Origin: Lichenicola cladoniae | GTDB taxonomy: Bacteria; Pseudomonadota; Alphaproteobacteria; Acetobacterales; Acetobacteraceae | Assembly: GCF_013201075.1 (NCBI RefSeq) | Contig: NZ_CP053708.1 | Coordinates: 2,795,501 to 2,859,500, forward strand | DNA: 64,000 nt | Reading direction: 5' to 3' | Part shown: positions 32,640 to 41,992 of the stretch, piece by piece | Position numbering within the stretch: position 1 is the stretch's first letter | How the letters are laid out: each line of letters begins with the position of its first letter | Program-made: the position numbers and the translations under genes | Notes under the pieces: model-generated | The model's database searches: none | What the model was told of the DNA's origin: nothing | Seen by the model: the letters and a program-made list of their open reading frames with translations, nothing else

Positions 32640-34571
32640 CTACGGCTGCACGGGCAGATACACAGCACTTGCCTGGCCGGGGGCGTGGAACACACGCTGG
32701 GTTGCGGCATGATAATCCGAGGGCTGGGCGAAGAAGATGTTCGGCACGAACGTCTGCGGATTGCGATCGTAGAGCGGGAACCAGCTCGACTGCACCTGCA
32801 CCATGAGACGATGGCCGGGCAGGAAAACGTGGTCGATGTCGGTCAGCGGCAGCTTGTATTCCACCACCTTGCCGGCGGGGATCGCGGTCGGATTGGCGGC
32901 GTCGTCGCGGTAGCGGCCGCGCAGGATATCCATCGAGACGGCGAGCTGGTAGCCGCCCATCTCCGGCTTGTCGGGGACGATGTCGGGGTAGACGTCGATC
33001 AGCTTGACCACCCAGTCGCTGTCGGTGCCGCTGGTCGAGGCGAACAGGTCGGCACGCGGCCGTCCCGCGATGTGCAGCGGCTTGTCGAGCGGGGCTGAGG
33101 TATACACCAGCACATCCGGCCTGGCGGCGGCGAAGCGCTGGTCGTCGACCAGCCAGCTGTGCCAGGTCGAGCCCTTCACGTAGGGGGCCTGGTTCGGGCG
33201 TTCTCGGTAGGTGACCGGCTTGGCCGGGTCGCTGATGTATTCGTCGAAGGCGGCGCCGGACGTGGGCGCGTGATCGAGGGCGAGCGTGCCGCCTGCGGCG
33301 AGATAGAGCGGCGTGGTCGCGTCGGCAACGGGCCAGTCGGGCAGCCGTGCCCACTCGTTGGTGCCGGTCACGTAGGCGGTGACGCGGGCGGTGTCCGCGG
33401 CTGGGGCACCGTCCTTCAGATGCGCGTCCAGGAACGGGATCATAACGTTCTGGCGGAACCACTTGCCGGTATCGGAGCCCCAGTCCAGCGCGCCAAGCTT
33501 GGAGCCGTCGCTGTTTTCCTCGCCGTGATACCAGGGGCCGAGCACGAGATGCAGGTTGTCGTCGCCCGGCTTGCCCTTGAGTGCGCGCCAGACGGAGGGC
33601 GCACCGTAGATGTCCTCCTGGTCCCACTGGCTGTCGACCAGCAGCGTCGGGACTGTCAGCGGCGCCTTCGCCAGGATCGTATCGACCGCCTGGCCCTGCC
33701 AGAAGGCGTCGTAGGCGGGATGCTGGCTCAGGCGCTTCCAGAACGGCAGCTGCTGCATGCCCATCGATGCGCCGAACGCGCCGGCGGAACCGGCATGCAT
33801 GAAGGTGTCGTAGTCGTCGTAGTGCAGCGCGAACCAGTCCTCGCCGGAGTCCTTCTTCGCGGTCTGACCGTAGACGTAGCTCATCATCTCCTGGCGGAAG
33901 GCGCCGTTGTGGAACCAGTCGTCGCCCTTCCAGACATCGACCATCGGATTCATCGGCACCGATGCCTTGAGGGCCGGGTTCGGATCGACCAGGCTCATCA
34001 GCGCGGTGAAGCCGTCATAGCTGGTGCCGATCGTGCCGACCCGGCCGTTGCTCTCGTGCACGTTCTTCACCAGCCAGGCGATGGTGTCGTAGGCGTCGGT
34101 GGAATGATCCACCTTGGTCGGATTCAGCGACCCGCGCACCGGGCGGTTCATCACGTAGTCGCCGCCGGATCCGTATTTACCGCGCACGTCCTGCGCCACG
34201 ATGATGTAGCCGTGCTGCGCAAGCTCGGCATAGGCGGGGAACAGGATCTGGGCGAGCAGCGGGCCGCCCTCGCCGCGCTTGGTCAGCTTCGACGCGCTGT
34301 AGGGCGTGCGGTCCAGCATCATCGGTGCATGCGTGGCGCCTTTGGGAACCACGATGACGGTGTGCAGCTTCACGCCGTCCCGCATCGGGATCATCACCTC
34401 GCGCTTGACGTAGTCGAAACCGTCGCGGACCGGCGTGAAGGTGCTGGGGATGTCGCCGGCGGCGACCGGGGCAACCCGTTCCACTTTCGCAGTGGTCTGA
34501 GCGATGGCAACGGGCGCCATGGTCATTGCCACGACTGCGCAGGCCATGCCCGGCCGAAAGGTCTTTTTCAT
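32640..34571 (-). CDS. Secreted CocE/NonD-type hydrolase
   Basis: A 643-residue serine hydrolase of the X-Pro dipeptidyl-peptidase / cocaine esterase / glutaryl-7-ACA acylase group. The N-terminus MKKTFRPGMACAVVAMTMAP with VAIAQ is a Sec signal. The alpha/beta-hydrolase part has VMIPMRDGVKLHTVIVVPKG, IVAQDVRGKYGSGG and the catalytic Ser in GTIGTSYDGFT (GxSYxG). The catalytic Asp/His are in the later part (VDSQWDQEDIY, LGPWYHGEENS). The C-terminal jelly-roll domain (XPP domain) ends with FVPNIFFAQPSDY. ATG at 34571 (or 34574) has AGGGG upstream. Likely periplasmic; its substrate is not known. Confidence 0.92.
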   Translation of the reverse strand: MKKTFRPGMACAVVAMTMAPVAIAQTTAKVERVAPVAAGDIPSTFTPVRDGFDYVKREVMIPMRDGVKLHTVIVVPKGATHAPMMLDRTPYSASKLTKRGEGGPLLAQILFPAYAELAQHGYIIVAQDVRGKYGSGGDYVMNRPVRGSLNPTKVDHSTDAYDTIAWLVKNVHESNGRVGTIGTSYDGFTALMSLVDPNPALKASVPMNPMVDVWKGDDWFHNGAFRQEMMSYVYGQTAKKDSGEDWFALHYDDYDTFMHAGSAGAFGASMGMQQLPFWKRLSQHPAYDAFWQGQAVDTILAKAPLTVPTLLVDSQWDQEDIYGAPSVWRALKGKPGDDNLHLVLGPWYHGEENSDGSKLGALDWGSDTGKWFRQNVMIPFLDAHLKDGAPAADTARVTAYVTGTNEWARLPDWPVADATTPLYLAAGGTLALDHAPTSGAAFDEYISDPAKPVTYRERPNQAPYVKGSTWHSWLVDDQRFAAARPDVLVYTSAPLDKPLHIAGRPRADLFASTSGTDSDWVVKLIDVYPDIVPDKPEMGGYQLAVSMDILRGRYRDDAANPTAIPAGKVVEYKLPLTDIDHVFLPGHRLMVQVQSSWFPLYDRNPQTFVPNIFFAQPSDYHAATQRVFHAPGQASAVYLPVQP

Positions 34572-34697
34572 CATCGTCGCCCCTGCCATTCGATTGCAGC
34601 GATTGAGCATGCGTCGGACGGCGAAACCAGAAGTGGAGGCTGTAAACAATTGGTAAGGAAGTGACATCCGTCCCCGATCGGCCTGGACCTGGCGTCT

Positions 34698-35801
34698 CTA
34701 CCGGGCGCGGCTGACGGTGTACGCGGCGACATCGCCGAGCAGGCCGCGCATCTCGGATTCGGCGAAGATCGACAAGGCTGCCTGGGCTCGTGCAGCGTAA
34801 TCGGATGCGTGGCGCAGGGTGATGCTGATCGCATCGGTCGCCGCGATCAGCCCGAGCGCATGCTCGAGGTCGGCCGGCTCCTGCACGCTCTCCTCGATCA
34901 CCCGGCGCCAGAACACCCGATCCTCCTCGGTGCCGGCATCGTATGCCGCGAGCACCGGCAGGGTGATCTTGCCCTCACGGAAATCGTCGCCGACGGTCTT
35001 GCCGAGCAGCCGCTGGTCGGCGGCGTAGTCGAGAGCATCATCGACAAGCTGGAACGCCATACCGAGATTGGTGCCGTAGGCGTCGAGCGCCATTTCCTCG
35101 GCCCGCGGGCGATCGGCGACGATCGCACCGACCCGGCAGGCGGCCGCGAACAGGGCCGCGGTCTTGCCGTGGATGACCTGCAGGTAGCGCTCCATCGAGG
35201 TCGACAGGTCGTTCTGCGTCGCCATCTGCAGCACCTCCCCCTCGGCAATGGTGGCGGAGGCCTGCGACAGGATCGCCATGACCGGCAGCGAGCCATCCTC
35301 GGTCATCAGCTGGAACGAGCGCGCGAACAGGAAATCCCCGACCAGCACCGAGGCCTTGTTGCCGAACACCGCGTTGGCGCTGGCCAGGCCACGCCTGAGA
35401 TGGCTCTCATCGACCACGTCGTCGTGCAGAAGGGTGGCGGTATGAATGAACTCGACGCACGCGGCGAGATTAACGTGGCGGGCGGCGAGCTCCTCGGCCG
35501 GATTGGCCGGGTAGCCGCACAGATGCGCCGCGGCCAGGGTCAGCAAAGGACGCAGTCGCTTGCCGCCGGCGGCGATCAGGTGCGCCGCCAGCTGCGGGAT
35601 CAAAGCGACCGGACTATCCATGCGAGCTACGATCGCACGGTTGCAGGCCTGCATGTCGGCGGCCAGGAGATCGGACAGCGCCTTGAGGGCAGCCTCGTCG
35701 GCGCCTGCAGCACGCTCCGGGACAACGGCTGCATCGGTCGACGCGGGCTGGCCGTGACTTGTGGTCCCGGCAGAAACCGGCAGACTGGCGGCTAGGCCCA
35801 C
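34698..35801 (-). CDS. ispB: Polyprenyl diphosphate synthase (IspB type)
   Basis: A 367-residue trans-prenyl transferase that makes the long isoprenoid tail for ubiquinone. The two Asp-rich motifs are clear: LLHDDVVDES (FARM) and FQLVDDALDYAAD (SARM). Others: GGKRLRPLLTLAAAHL, LVGDFLFARSF and GKTVGDDFREGKITLPVLAAY. The start is a GTG at 35801 with GGAG nine bases upstream; a TTG at 35816 has a closer GGAG. Leader of ~30 residues before the conserved helix is non-conserved. It is divergent from the methyltransferase gene that follows. Confidence 0.94.
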   Translation of the reverse strand: MGLAASLPVSAGTTSHGQPASTDAAVVPERAAGADEAALKALSDLLAADMQACNRAIVARMDSPVALIPQLAAHLIAAGGKRLRPLLTLAAAHLCGYPANPAEELAARHVNLAACVEFIHTATLLHDDVVDESHLRRGLASANAVFGNKASVLVGDFLFARSFQLMTEDGSLPVMAILSQASATIAEGEVLQMATQNDLSTSMERYLQVIHGKTAALFAAACRVGAIVADRPRAEEMALDAYGTNLGMAFQLVDDALDYAADQRLLGKTVGDDFREGKITLPVLAAYDAGTEEDRVFWRRVIEESVQEPADLEHALGLIAATDAISITLRHASDYAARAQAALSIFAESEMRGLLGDVAAYTVSRAR

Positions 35802-35864
35802 GCGGTTTTTCTCCAACTACTCCGGGCGTTCAACGAACGGCGAGGCACATATGAGCGGCGGCGG

Positions 35865-36662
35865 ATGGGTGGTCAAGGCGGCTGGGCCGGCTCGTTGCTG
35901 ATGCTGACGGAGGCCACCACGCACGGCACGCTGCTGGGCGGACGCGTGTCGTATCGTCAGTTCAGGGACGGCTACCGCACCGGTATCGAGCCGGTCCTGC
36001 TGGCCGCGACGGTGCAGGCCCGGCCGGGTGCAAGGGTGATCGAGGCGGGCTGCGGCGCCGGGGCCGGCCTGCTGTGCCTTGCCTCGCGCTTGCCAGGCGT
36101 ATCCGGCGCCGGGATCGAACAGGATCCGGCAACCGCGGCACTGGCCCGGCGCAACCTGGACGAGAACGGGCTCGCCGACTGGCCGGTCCTGGTCGCCGGC
36201 GTCGAGGATCCGGCGATTCCCATGCTGGTGGAGGCGATACCTCGGTTCGACCATGCGATCGCCAATCCGCCCTGGCACCGAAACACCGCGACGATGTCGC
36301 CCTCGCCGCGCCGCGACCTGGCGCGGCGGGCGCCCGAGGGCGCATTGGCCGGCTGGACCGCGTCGCTGGTGCGTCTGCTGCGCGATGGCGGCACGCTCAC
36401 GATGATCCTGCCGTCGGCACTGCATGCACGGGCGACGGCATCGATGACGGCCTGCGGTCTCGGCACGATCAGGTTGCTGCCCCTCTGGCCGCTCTCCGGC
36501 AAGCCGGCGCGCATCGTGCTGGTGCAGGGAACCGTCGGCGGGCATGGCGACGGCGTGGTTCTGCCGGGCCTGGTGCTGCACCGGCCGGGCGGCGGCTATA
36601 CCGATGCGGCGGAAGCGATCCTGCGCTCCGGTGAGGCACTGCCGATGGACCTGTCGGCCTGA
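35865..36662 (+). CDS. N6-adenine tRNA methyltransferase-like protein
   Basis: A 265-residue class I methyltransferase similar to the TrmN6/YfiC family that methylates adenine 37 in tRNA1(Val). Evidence: RDGYRTGIEPVLLAATV near the start (DGxxxGxDxVLLAA in the family), SAM motif VIEAGCGAGAGLLCLA, and the catalytic AIANPPWHRN (NPPW). The C-terminal half is variable but has LTMILPSALHARA and ARIVLVQG. Start uncertain: ATG 35865 or 35901; the second would remove a Gly-rich leader. It is divergent from ispB, and the next small gene follows 84 bases later. Confidence 0.85.
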   Translation: MGGQGGWAGSLLMLTEATTHGTLLGGRVSYRQFRDGYRTGIEPVLLAATVQARPGARVIEAGCGAGAGLLCLASRLPGVSGAGIEQDPATAALARRNLDENGLADWPVLVAGVEDPAIPMLVEAIPRFDHAIANPPWHRNTATMSPSPRRDLARRAPEGALAGWTASLVRLLRDGGTLTMILPSALHARATASMTACGLGTIRLLPLWPLSGKPARIVLVQGTVGGHGDGVVLPGLVLHRPGGGYTDAAEAILRSGEALPMDLSA

Positions 36663-36745
36663 CGAGGCCGATGACCGGCCAGACAAGCAAGCCCTCTGGA
36701 TCGGCGGACGCAATCACCACATCCGGTGCACAGGAGAACACGATC

Positions 36746-37093
36746 ATGAACGCTTCGAGAACCAGAATTGTGCTGATCGGGCTGATGCTGGCCGGTCTGT
36801 GTAGCCCTGCGCTAGCACAAGGCGCCGCACCGGGTCTTGGAAGCAGCCCGAGCGCCGGACTGGGCTCACCGGCCGCTGCGGGGCTAGGCCAGGCACCGCT
36901 CGGGAGCCCGAACATCGGGCAGAACAGCACGTCCCTTGCCGCCCCCAGCCCGAACAGCCTGGGCAATCCACCGATCGCGCCGCTGCCCAGTCTCGGCGCC
37001 ACGGACCCGGTCACCGGAGTTCCGACCATCAACCCCTACAACCTGCCGGGACGCGCGGTCCGCCGGTCCGCACCAGCACCCCGCGGACACTAA
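36746..37093 (+). CDS. Small exported Gly/Ala/Pro-rich protein
   Basis: A 115-residue secreted protein: signal peptide MNASRTRIVLIGLMLAGLC with cleavage near SPALA-QG, and a mature part made of loose repeats around GLG (GLGSSPSAGLGSPAAAGLG, then PLGSPNIG) with many Asn, Ser and Pro. It is expected to be unstructured in the periplasm. AGGAGA lies six bases before the ATG. No family recognised. A DUF1348 gene follows, convergent, 6 bases after its stop. Confidence 0.72.
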   Translation: MNASRTRIVLIGLMLAGLCSPALAQGAAPGLGSSPSAGLGSPAAAGLGQAPLGSPNIGQNSTSLAAPSPNSLGNPPIAPLPSLGATDPVTGVPTINPYNLPGRAVRRSAPAPRGH

Positions 37094-37099
37094 GGTGTC

Positions 37100-37573
37100 C
37101 TATAGATCGAGGTCTGACAGGCCCGGATGATCGGCGGGCCTGGGACCGGCCGCGTCCCAGAAGAACCTCCGGTCGGAGCCCAGGATGGCCAGGTCGTTGA
37201 TCGAGGCGAGCCGGCGCCGCATCCGGCCATCCAGGGCGAATTCCCAATTCTCGTTGCCGTAGGACCGGAACCAGTCTCCGGCGGCATTGTGCCATTCATA
37301 GGCGAAACGCACGGCAATTCGGTCCTCGCCGAACGCCCACAGCTCCTTGATCAGACGGTAATCCAGTTCGGCCTGCCACTTGCGGGTCAGGAAGCCGACG
37401 ATCTCGGTCCTGCCGCGGATGAACTCGGAGCGGTTCCTCCAGTGGCAATCCGCCGTATAGGCGAGCGAGACGCGCTCCGGATCACGTGAGTTCCAGCCAT
37501 CCTCGGCGCGCCTGACCTTCGCTATCGCCGTGTCCACCGTGAAGGGCGGCGCCGGCGGCATCGGATGGGACAT
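37100..37573 (-). CDS. DUF1348 (SnoaL/NTF2-like) protein
   Basis: A 157-residue soluble protein of the nuclear-transport-factor-2-like fold, DUF1348 family: [67 protein letters not shown] and [11 protein letters not shown]. Such proteins have a conical pocket; roles include catalysis and binding, but this subfamily is uncharacterised. The ATG at 37573 has GGAG seven bases upstream. It lies downstream of the large GGDEF-EAL gene on the same strand, with the 16-bp repeat between. Confidence 0.88.
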   Translation of the reverse strand: MSHPMPPAPPFTVDTAIAKVRRAEDGWNSRDPERVSLAYTADCHWRNRSEFIRGRTEIVGFLTRKWQAELDYRLIKELWAFGEDRIAVRFAYEWHNAAGDWFRSYGNENWEFALDGRMRRRLASINDLAILGSDRRFFWDAAGPRPADHPGLSDLDL

Positions 37574-37606
37574 CGAAGGCTCCAGGCATCAGTTCAGGCG
37601 ATCATG

Positions 37607-37670
37607 TGTCGCAAGCCGCCCATGTCGCAAGCCACTCGTGTCGCAGGCCACCCGTGTCGCAGGCGTACCG
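37607..37670. repeat. Four 16-bp tandem repeats
   Basis: Four consecutive 16-bp units start with TGTCGCA (37607, 37623, 37639, 37655). The first three share TGTCGCARGCC with variable last five bases; the last is TGTCGCAGGCGTACCG. They lie directly after the stop codon of the GGDEF-EAL gene and before the DUF1348 gene. They may be a slippage product, a protein-binding array, or a mRNA 3' element. Confidence 0.85.
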
Positions 37671-37672
37671 CT

Positions 37673-40633
37673 TTATCGCACGCTGGCCGAGAGCACGGCC
37701 TCGCGCAGGGGCTCGGGTCGATGCAGCAGGTATCCCTGCCCAAAATCGATGCCAAGTGCGGTCAGCGCCTCGCGCTGGTCGTCACGCTCGATGAACTCGG
37801 CAATGGTTTTCACGTCGACCATCCGGGCGACGTCCCGAAAACATTTCACCGCAACAACGTCCAGGCCATCATGGGTAATCTCCTTGATGAACTGTCCGTC
37901 TATCTTAAGGAAATCGACAGGCAGCGTCTTGAGATAACCGAACGACGAAGCCCCGGCGCCAAAATCGTCGAGTGCCACTTTCACCCCTAGGCCACGCACC
38001 TCGTCGATGAATGATTTCGCGTCGTCGAACCGGGTGACGGCTGCCGTCTCGGTAATCTCGAGGCAAAGCTTGCCCACGTCGAACCGTGCATTCCGGATCA
38101 TCCCGCAGAGCTCGCGATGAAAGGATTTGTCGGCAATCGACTGTCCGGACAGGTTAATTGAGATCATGTCGATCCGGTCCCGCAGGTCCGGCTCCTTTTC
38201 CATCCAGGCAATGACCTTCTCGGTCATACGCCGGTCGATCCGCGATGCCATGTGGAAACGTTCGGCCGCCGCGACGAAATCCCCCGGAAGGGTCAGGCTC
38301 CCGTCGGGCTCCCGGAGACGCAGAAGCACCTCGCAGCACACGCCGGCGCCCGGACCGGCCAGGGCCTCGATCCGCTGAGCGAACAACTCGAACTGGTCCT
38401 CCTCGAGTGCCTGCCCTAGCCGCGCCACCCATTTCATGTCCCCGAACCGGAGCTTGGTAGAGCGGTCGGCCTCGTCCCACACGTGCACGCGGTTGCGGCC
38501 GGCATCCTTGGCAGCGTAGCACGCGACATCGGCCGCCTGGATGATCAGCATCCGGTTCGCCCAGCGCCAGTCGAACTGCACGAGGCCAATACTGGCTCCG
38601 ACCCTGAAACGACGGCTGTCCTGCTGGAAGCGATGCTGGTCGACCTTGATCCGTATTCGCTCCGCGATCCCCTCACCGCCCTCGATCGAACACCCTTTGA
38701 GGAGGATGCAGAACTCGTCTCCCCCGAGCCGGGCGACAGTGTCCACGTCCCGGACGCATTCCTTCAGCAGTGTCGCGACCTGGAGAAGCAGCATATCCCC
38801 GGCAGCATGCCCGCAACTGTCGTTCACGATCTTGAACTGATCCAGATCCACGTAGAGCAACACGTGCGACAGGCTCCTGTCGACATGCGCCTGGTTCAGC
38901 AACTCGTCGAGCCTCGTCTCGAAGCCGGACCGGTTAACGGCACCCGTCAGCGCGTCGTGATTGGCACGATACTCCAGTTCGCTGCTCCGCCGGGATTGCT
39001 CCGAGATGTCGACAAACACCACGACCGCGCCCAGCACCCGGCCGCCGGAGTCGCGGATCGGCGCGGCAGAGTCCTTGATGCTGTATTGAGCCCCGCCCCG
39101 CGACATCAGGATCACGTTGTCCCCAAGGGACACGACCTGGCCGAGGCGAAGGCATTCGCGAACAGGATCGGCATTTATCCGCGCATCGGACTCGTCCATG
39201 ATGACGAGGACATCGGGCAACTCGCGTTTCTCGGCATCGCGGCTGGTCCAGCCGGTCATCCGCTCGGCCGCAGGGTTCATCCAGGTCACCCGCGCATCGA
39301 GATCGGTGGTGATCAGCGCCGCGTCGATCGAATTCAAGGTGACCTGGATAAGCTCCCGGCTTTCGGCGAGGTCACGCTCCAGCAGCTTCCGCGACGTGAC
39401 ATCCTGGAGCGTGCCGAATATTCGTATCGGCTTGTCGTCGATCACGTCTAGCGATCCGACGACGCGACCCCAGAATGGCCGGCCGGTCGCCGAGACGAGC
39501 TGAAGCTCGAGGTCGAATGGCTGTCCGGTCTCGAGACATTGTTGAAGCGCGTGCTCGATGACTGGCTGATCTTTTTGCATGTAGCACGCCAGTGCCTCCG
39601 CCAGGGTCGGGGCATATCCGGGCTCGCGATCATGCAGGCGGCAGAGCTCCGCCGACCAGACCACCTGCCGGGTCACGCAGTCGAACTCCCAGCCACCGAT
39701 CCGGGCGACGGCGTTGGTCCGCTCAAGAAATTTCTGGCTGGAGACCAACGAGGTGCGCGCGGTATCCCGGGCGGTGACGTTCTCGATGACCGTGATGATC
39801 CGCAATTTCATACTGTCCAGGTCCCGGTCGGCGACCGATGATATCTCGACGTCAATGATGCCCCCGCCCTTGCAGGCCATCCGCGCCGGGACGGGCCCGT
39901 TGTCGACAGGCTCCCGGTCGCTCTGCAGGAGGCTGAAGCCCGAGCCGGGTGCGACCAGCTCGTCGAAACGGCGCCCCAGTATCTCGGACCGGTCATAGCC
40001 GAGCTCGGCGAGCCACCGGTCGCTGATGGTGACCAGGCAGCCGTGCTCGTCTGTCGACTGCAGCATCGCCGGGGTGGCCGCGTACAACCGCTCCAGTCGG
40101 GACCGTGTCAGTTCCATCGCCGCCACCGCGGCGATCGCCTTCTTGCGGGTTTCCAAGGCCCTGACGACAATGGATGCCAGCCGGCGCAGGGCCGCCAGCT
40201 GGTGGGTCGTCAGCTTCCTCGGAACCTGATCCACTACACAAAGAGCCCCGACGCAGGTGCCGTCGCCCAGGACCAAGGGCGCCCCGGCATAGAACCTCAG
40301 CGTCACGTCGCCGACTGTAACAGGGTTGTCCTTGAACGCGGGATCGAGCGCCAGATCCTCGATTTCCAGGACATCCCTGCCGGTTATGGTCGTAGTGCAC
40401 ACCGACAGCTCCCGCGGCATCTCCGGCAGCCCGAGCAGGCCGATCATCGCCTTCGACCATTGGCGGTCCCGATCGATGAAGTTGAGCATTGCCATGTCGA
40501 CGCCACAGATGTCGGCGGCGATCTGAGTGAGAGAGTCGAATATTTCCTCTGGATGACTATCGAGGATCTCGAGTGCGACCAGACGCTTGACCCGAGCCTC
40601 TTCCGCAGCCATTTTGCTAGCTAGTTGATCCAC
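37673..40633 (-). CDS. GAF-PAS-PAS-PAS-GGDEF-EAL cyclic-di-GMP enzyme
   Basis: A 986-residue cytoplasmic signalling protein (no membrane span). Order: GAF (~20-165, LTQIAADICGVDMAMLNFID and VCTTTITG), PAS (~180-290), PAS (~300-415), PAS (~425-545), GGDEF (~555-715), EAL (~740-985). The GGDEF domain has intact RLGGDEFCILL and an RxxD inhibitory site (RDVD) five residues before it, so it can probably make c-di-GMP and be feedback-inhibited. The EAL domain has EVL instead of EAL (EVLLRL) but keeps INLSGQSIAD, LEITETAAV, DDFGAGASSFGYLK, DFLKIDGQF and IAEFIE, so it may still hydrolyse. GTG start at 40633 with AAAGG upstream. Confidence 0.9.
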   Translation of the reverse strand: MDQLASKMAAEEARVKRLVALEILDSHPEEIFDSLTQIAADICGVDMAMLNFIDRDRQWSKAMIGLLGLPEMPRELSVCTTTITGRDVLEIEDLALDPAFKDNPVTVGDVTLRFYAGAPLVLGDGTCVGALCVVDQVPRKLTTHQLAALRRLASIVVRALETRKKAIAAVAAMELTRSRLERLYAATPAMLQSTDEHGCLVTISDRWLAELGYDRSEILGRRFDELVAPGSGFSLLQSDREPVDNGPVPARMACKGGGIIDVEISSVADRDLDSMKLRIITVIENVTARDTARTSLVSSQKFLERTNAVARIGGWEFDCVTRQVVWSAELCRLHDREPGYAPTLAEALACYMQKDQPVIEHALQQCLETGQPFDLELQLVSATGRPFWGRVVGSLDVIDDKPIRIFGTLQDVTSRKLLERDLAESRELIQVTLNSIDAALITTDLDARVTWMNPAAERMTGWTSRDAEKRELPDVLVIMDESDARINADPVRECLRLGQVVSLGDNVILMSRGGAQYSIKDSAAPIRDSGGRVLGAVVVFVDISEQSRRSSELEYRANHDALTGAVNRSGFETRLDELLNQAHVDRSLSHVLLYVDLDQFKIVNDSCGHAAGDMLLLQVATLLKECVRDVDTVARLGGDEFCILLKGCSIEGGEGIAERIRIKVDQHRFQQDSRRFRVGASIGLVQFDWRWANRMLIIQAADVACYAAKDAGRNRVHVWDEADRSTKLRFGDMKWVARLGQALEEDQFELFAQRIEALAGPGAGVCCEVLLRLREPDGSLTLPGDFVAAAERFHMASRIDRRMTEKVIAWMEKEPDLRDRIDMISINLSGQSIADKSFHRELCGMIRNARFDVGKLCLEITETAAVTRFDDAKSFIDEVRGLGVKVALDDFGAGASSFGYLKTLPVDFLKIDGQFIKEITHDGLDVVAVKCFRDVARMVDVKTIAEFIERDDQREALTALGIDFGQGYLLHRPEPLREAVLSASVR

Positions 40634-40908
40634 AAGGAGCCTTTCCGAACCTCCCCGAAAGTCCGATCATAGGGCGGCGCTGGTGAACGATCACAGTATA
40701 GATCTGCAGGCTCTTAACGAAACGATTTATTGAGACTTGCTGTTTATGATTACTGTCCAATGGTTTTAAGATTTTGTCTCAACATACGATTAATCGTCTG
40801 CGGGGTGAAATCGCTTGCGGGTAAAGGCCCTGCCCGCAAGACCGAACTAGCCGGCGGAAAAAGGGACCGCGCTCCTGCCATAATTGAAGCAAAGCGGAGG
40901 CTGATCTA

Positions 40909-41772
40909 GGCTCAGGAGCTATTAAATTGCTTGCAGGATATGGATTGGCTGATTCTTTCGATGGCATCGAGGCGTGCTGCCGTGAATGATCTGATCTGGC
41001 TGTCCAAGGCGCGGATGCGGCGGATCGAGCCGCACGTCCCGCTGTCACACGGGGTGCCACGGGTCGATGATCAGCGGCATCATCTTCGTGATCCGCAACG
41101 GTCTGCGCTAGCGCCAAGCGCCCCGAGAGTGTGGACTGCATAAGACAATCTACAACCGCTTCATTCGCTGGCTTGAGCCCCGAAGGGGATCAAGCTCTGG
41201 TGTCTTCAACCGCATCTTTGCTGCTCTGGCCGCCAAGGCTTGCAAGCCCATCCAGTCGATGATCAACGCAACACACCTGAAGGCGTTCCGGACAGAGGCC
41301 AGCCTTCTGGAAAAAGGCCTCGACATAGACGTCGAGCCCCGACGTATCGGACGCACCAACGGCGGCCTGGACTGCAAGCTCCATGCCGTCTGTGATGGCC
41401 AGGGACGACCACTGGTCATGCTGCTCAGCGAAGGCCAGATGAGCGCCTACAAGGGCACTGCACTCATGATCGAGGCACTTTCCAAAGCTCAGCTCATGCT
41501 CGGCGACCGGGGCTACGACGCCGACTGGTTCCGTACTGCACTGCGAGAACCGGCATCACGCCGTGCATCCCGTCAAAGGCAAATCGCAAGCTGGCGGTGC
41601 CACACGACCGCATCCTCTACCGTCAGGGCTACAAGATCGAGAACATGTTCGGCAAGCTCAAGGACTGGCGGCGCATCCATACAAGCTACGATCGCTGCGC
41701 TCACACCTTCATGTCCGCCATCTGCATCGCCGCAACCGTCATATTCTGGCCGTGATCAGTGAGTCCTGAGCC
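40909..41772 (+). mobile_element. Decayed IS5-type element with identifiable ends
   Basis: 864 bp bounded by imperfect inverted repeats: left GGCTCAGGAGCT at 40909, right end AGTCCTGAGCC at 41762-41772 (reverse complement GGCTCAGGACT). Both sides are flanked by TA (40907-40908 and 41773-41774), a likely 2-bp target duplication. The inside carries an IS5-like (IS427-group) transposase that is broken. It lies between the GGDEF-EAL gene and the TonB receptor, both pointing left, and interrupts no recognisable gene. Confidence 0.78.
40940..41755 (+). pseudogene. IS5-type DDE transposase, disrupted
   Basis: Pieces of an IS5/ISL-like transposase are present in more than one frame. NDLIWLSKARMRRIEPHVPL (from ~40985) then breaks frame after RVDD (~41070), continues as SGIIFVIRNGLR followed by an in-frame TAG (41109) where relatives have Trp, then HKTIYNRFIRWLE and LMLGDRGYDADWFRTALRE. 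A one-base loss near 41550 moves the rest, GYKIENMFGKLKDWRRIHTS and CAHTFMSAICIAATVIFWP, to another frame. The first catalytic Asp is also Asn (MINATHLKAFRT, where MIDATHLK is expected). It cannot make an active enzyme. Confidence 0.85.
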
Positions 41773-41948
41773 TATTTACTTGAGCAATACGGATTCTGCA
41801 CGTTCCGCGTATGCGGTCACCGGCGACGGTCGAAGACAGCCAGCTGCGCATGCACAATTGATCACGGAGCGATGGTGAGCACGAAGCCGGGGCACCCAGG
41901 GTGTCTACATGGCCGCAGCGGCGATCATGCGACACCGACAAACGGAAA

Positions 41949-41974
41949 GCGCCGGCCGACATGACGGCCGGCGC
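41949..41974 (-). terminator. Strong hairpin after the TonB receptor gene
   Basis: A perfect 10-bp stem GCGCCGGCCG / CGGCCGGCGC with a 6-base loop (ACATGA), 18 bases beyond the receptor stop codon. In the minus direction it is followed by TTTCCGTTTG, a weak T-rich tail. It is a likely terminator of the receptor gene. Confidence 0.75.
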
Positions 41975-41992
41975 AACTTCTGGATCCTGCGG

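Noticed and set aside
37607-37670. CRISPR array
   Set aside because: The units are 16 bp, contiguous, without spacers, and no cas genes are present.
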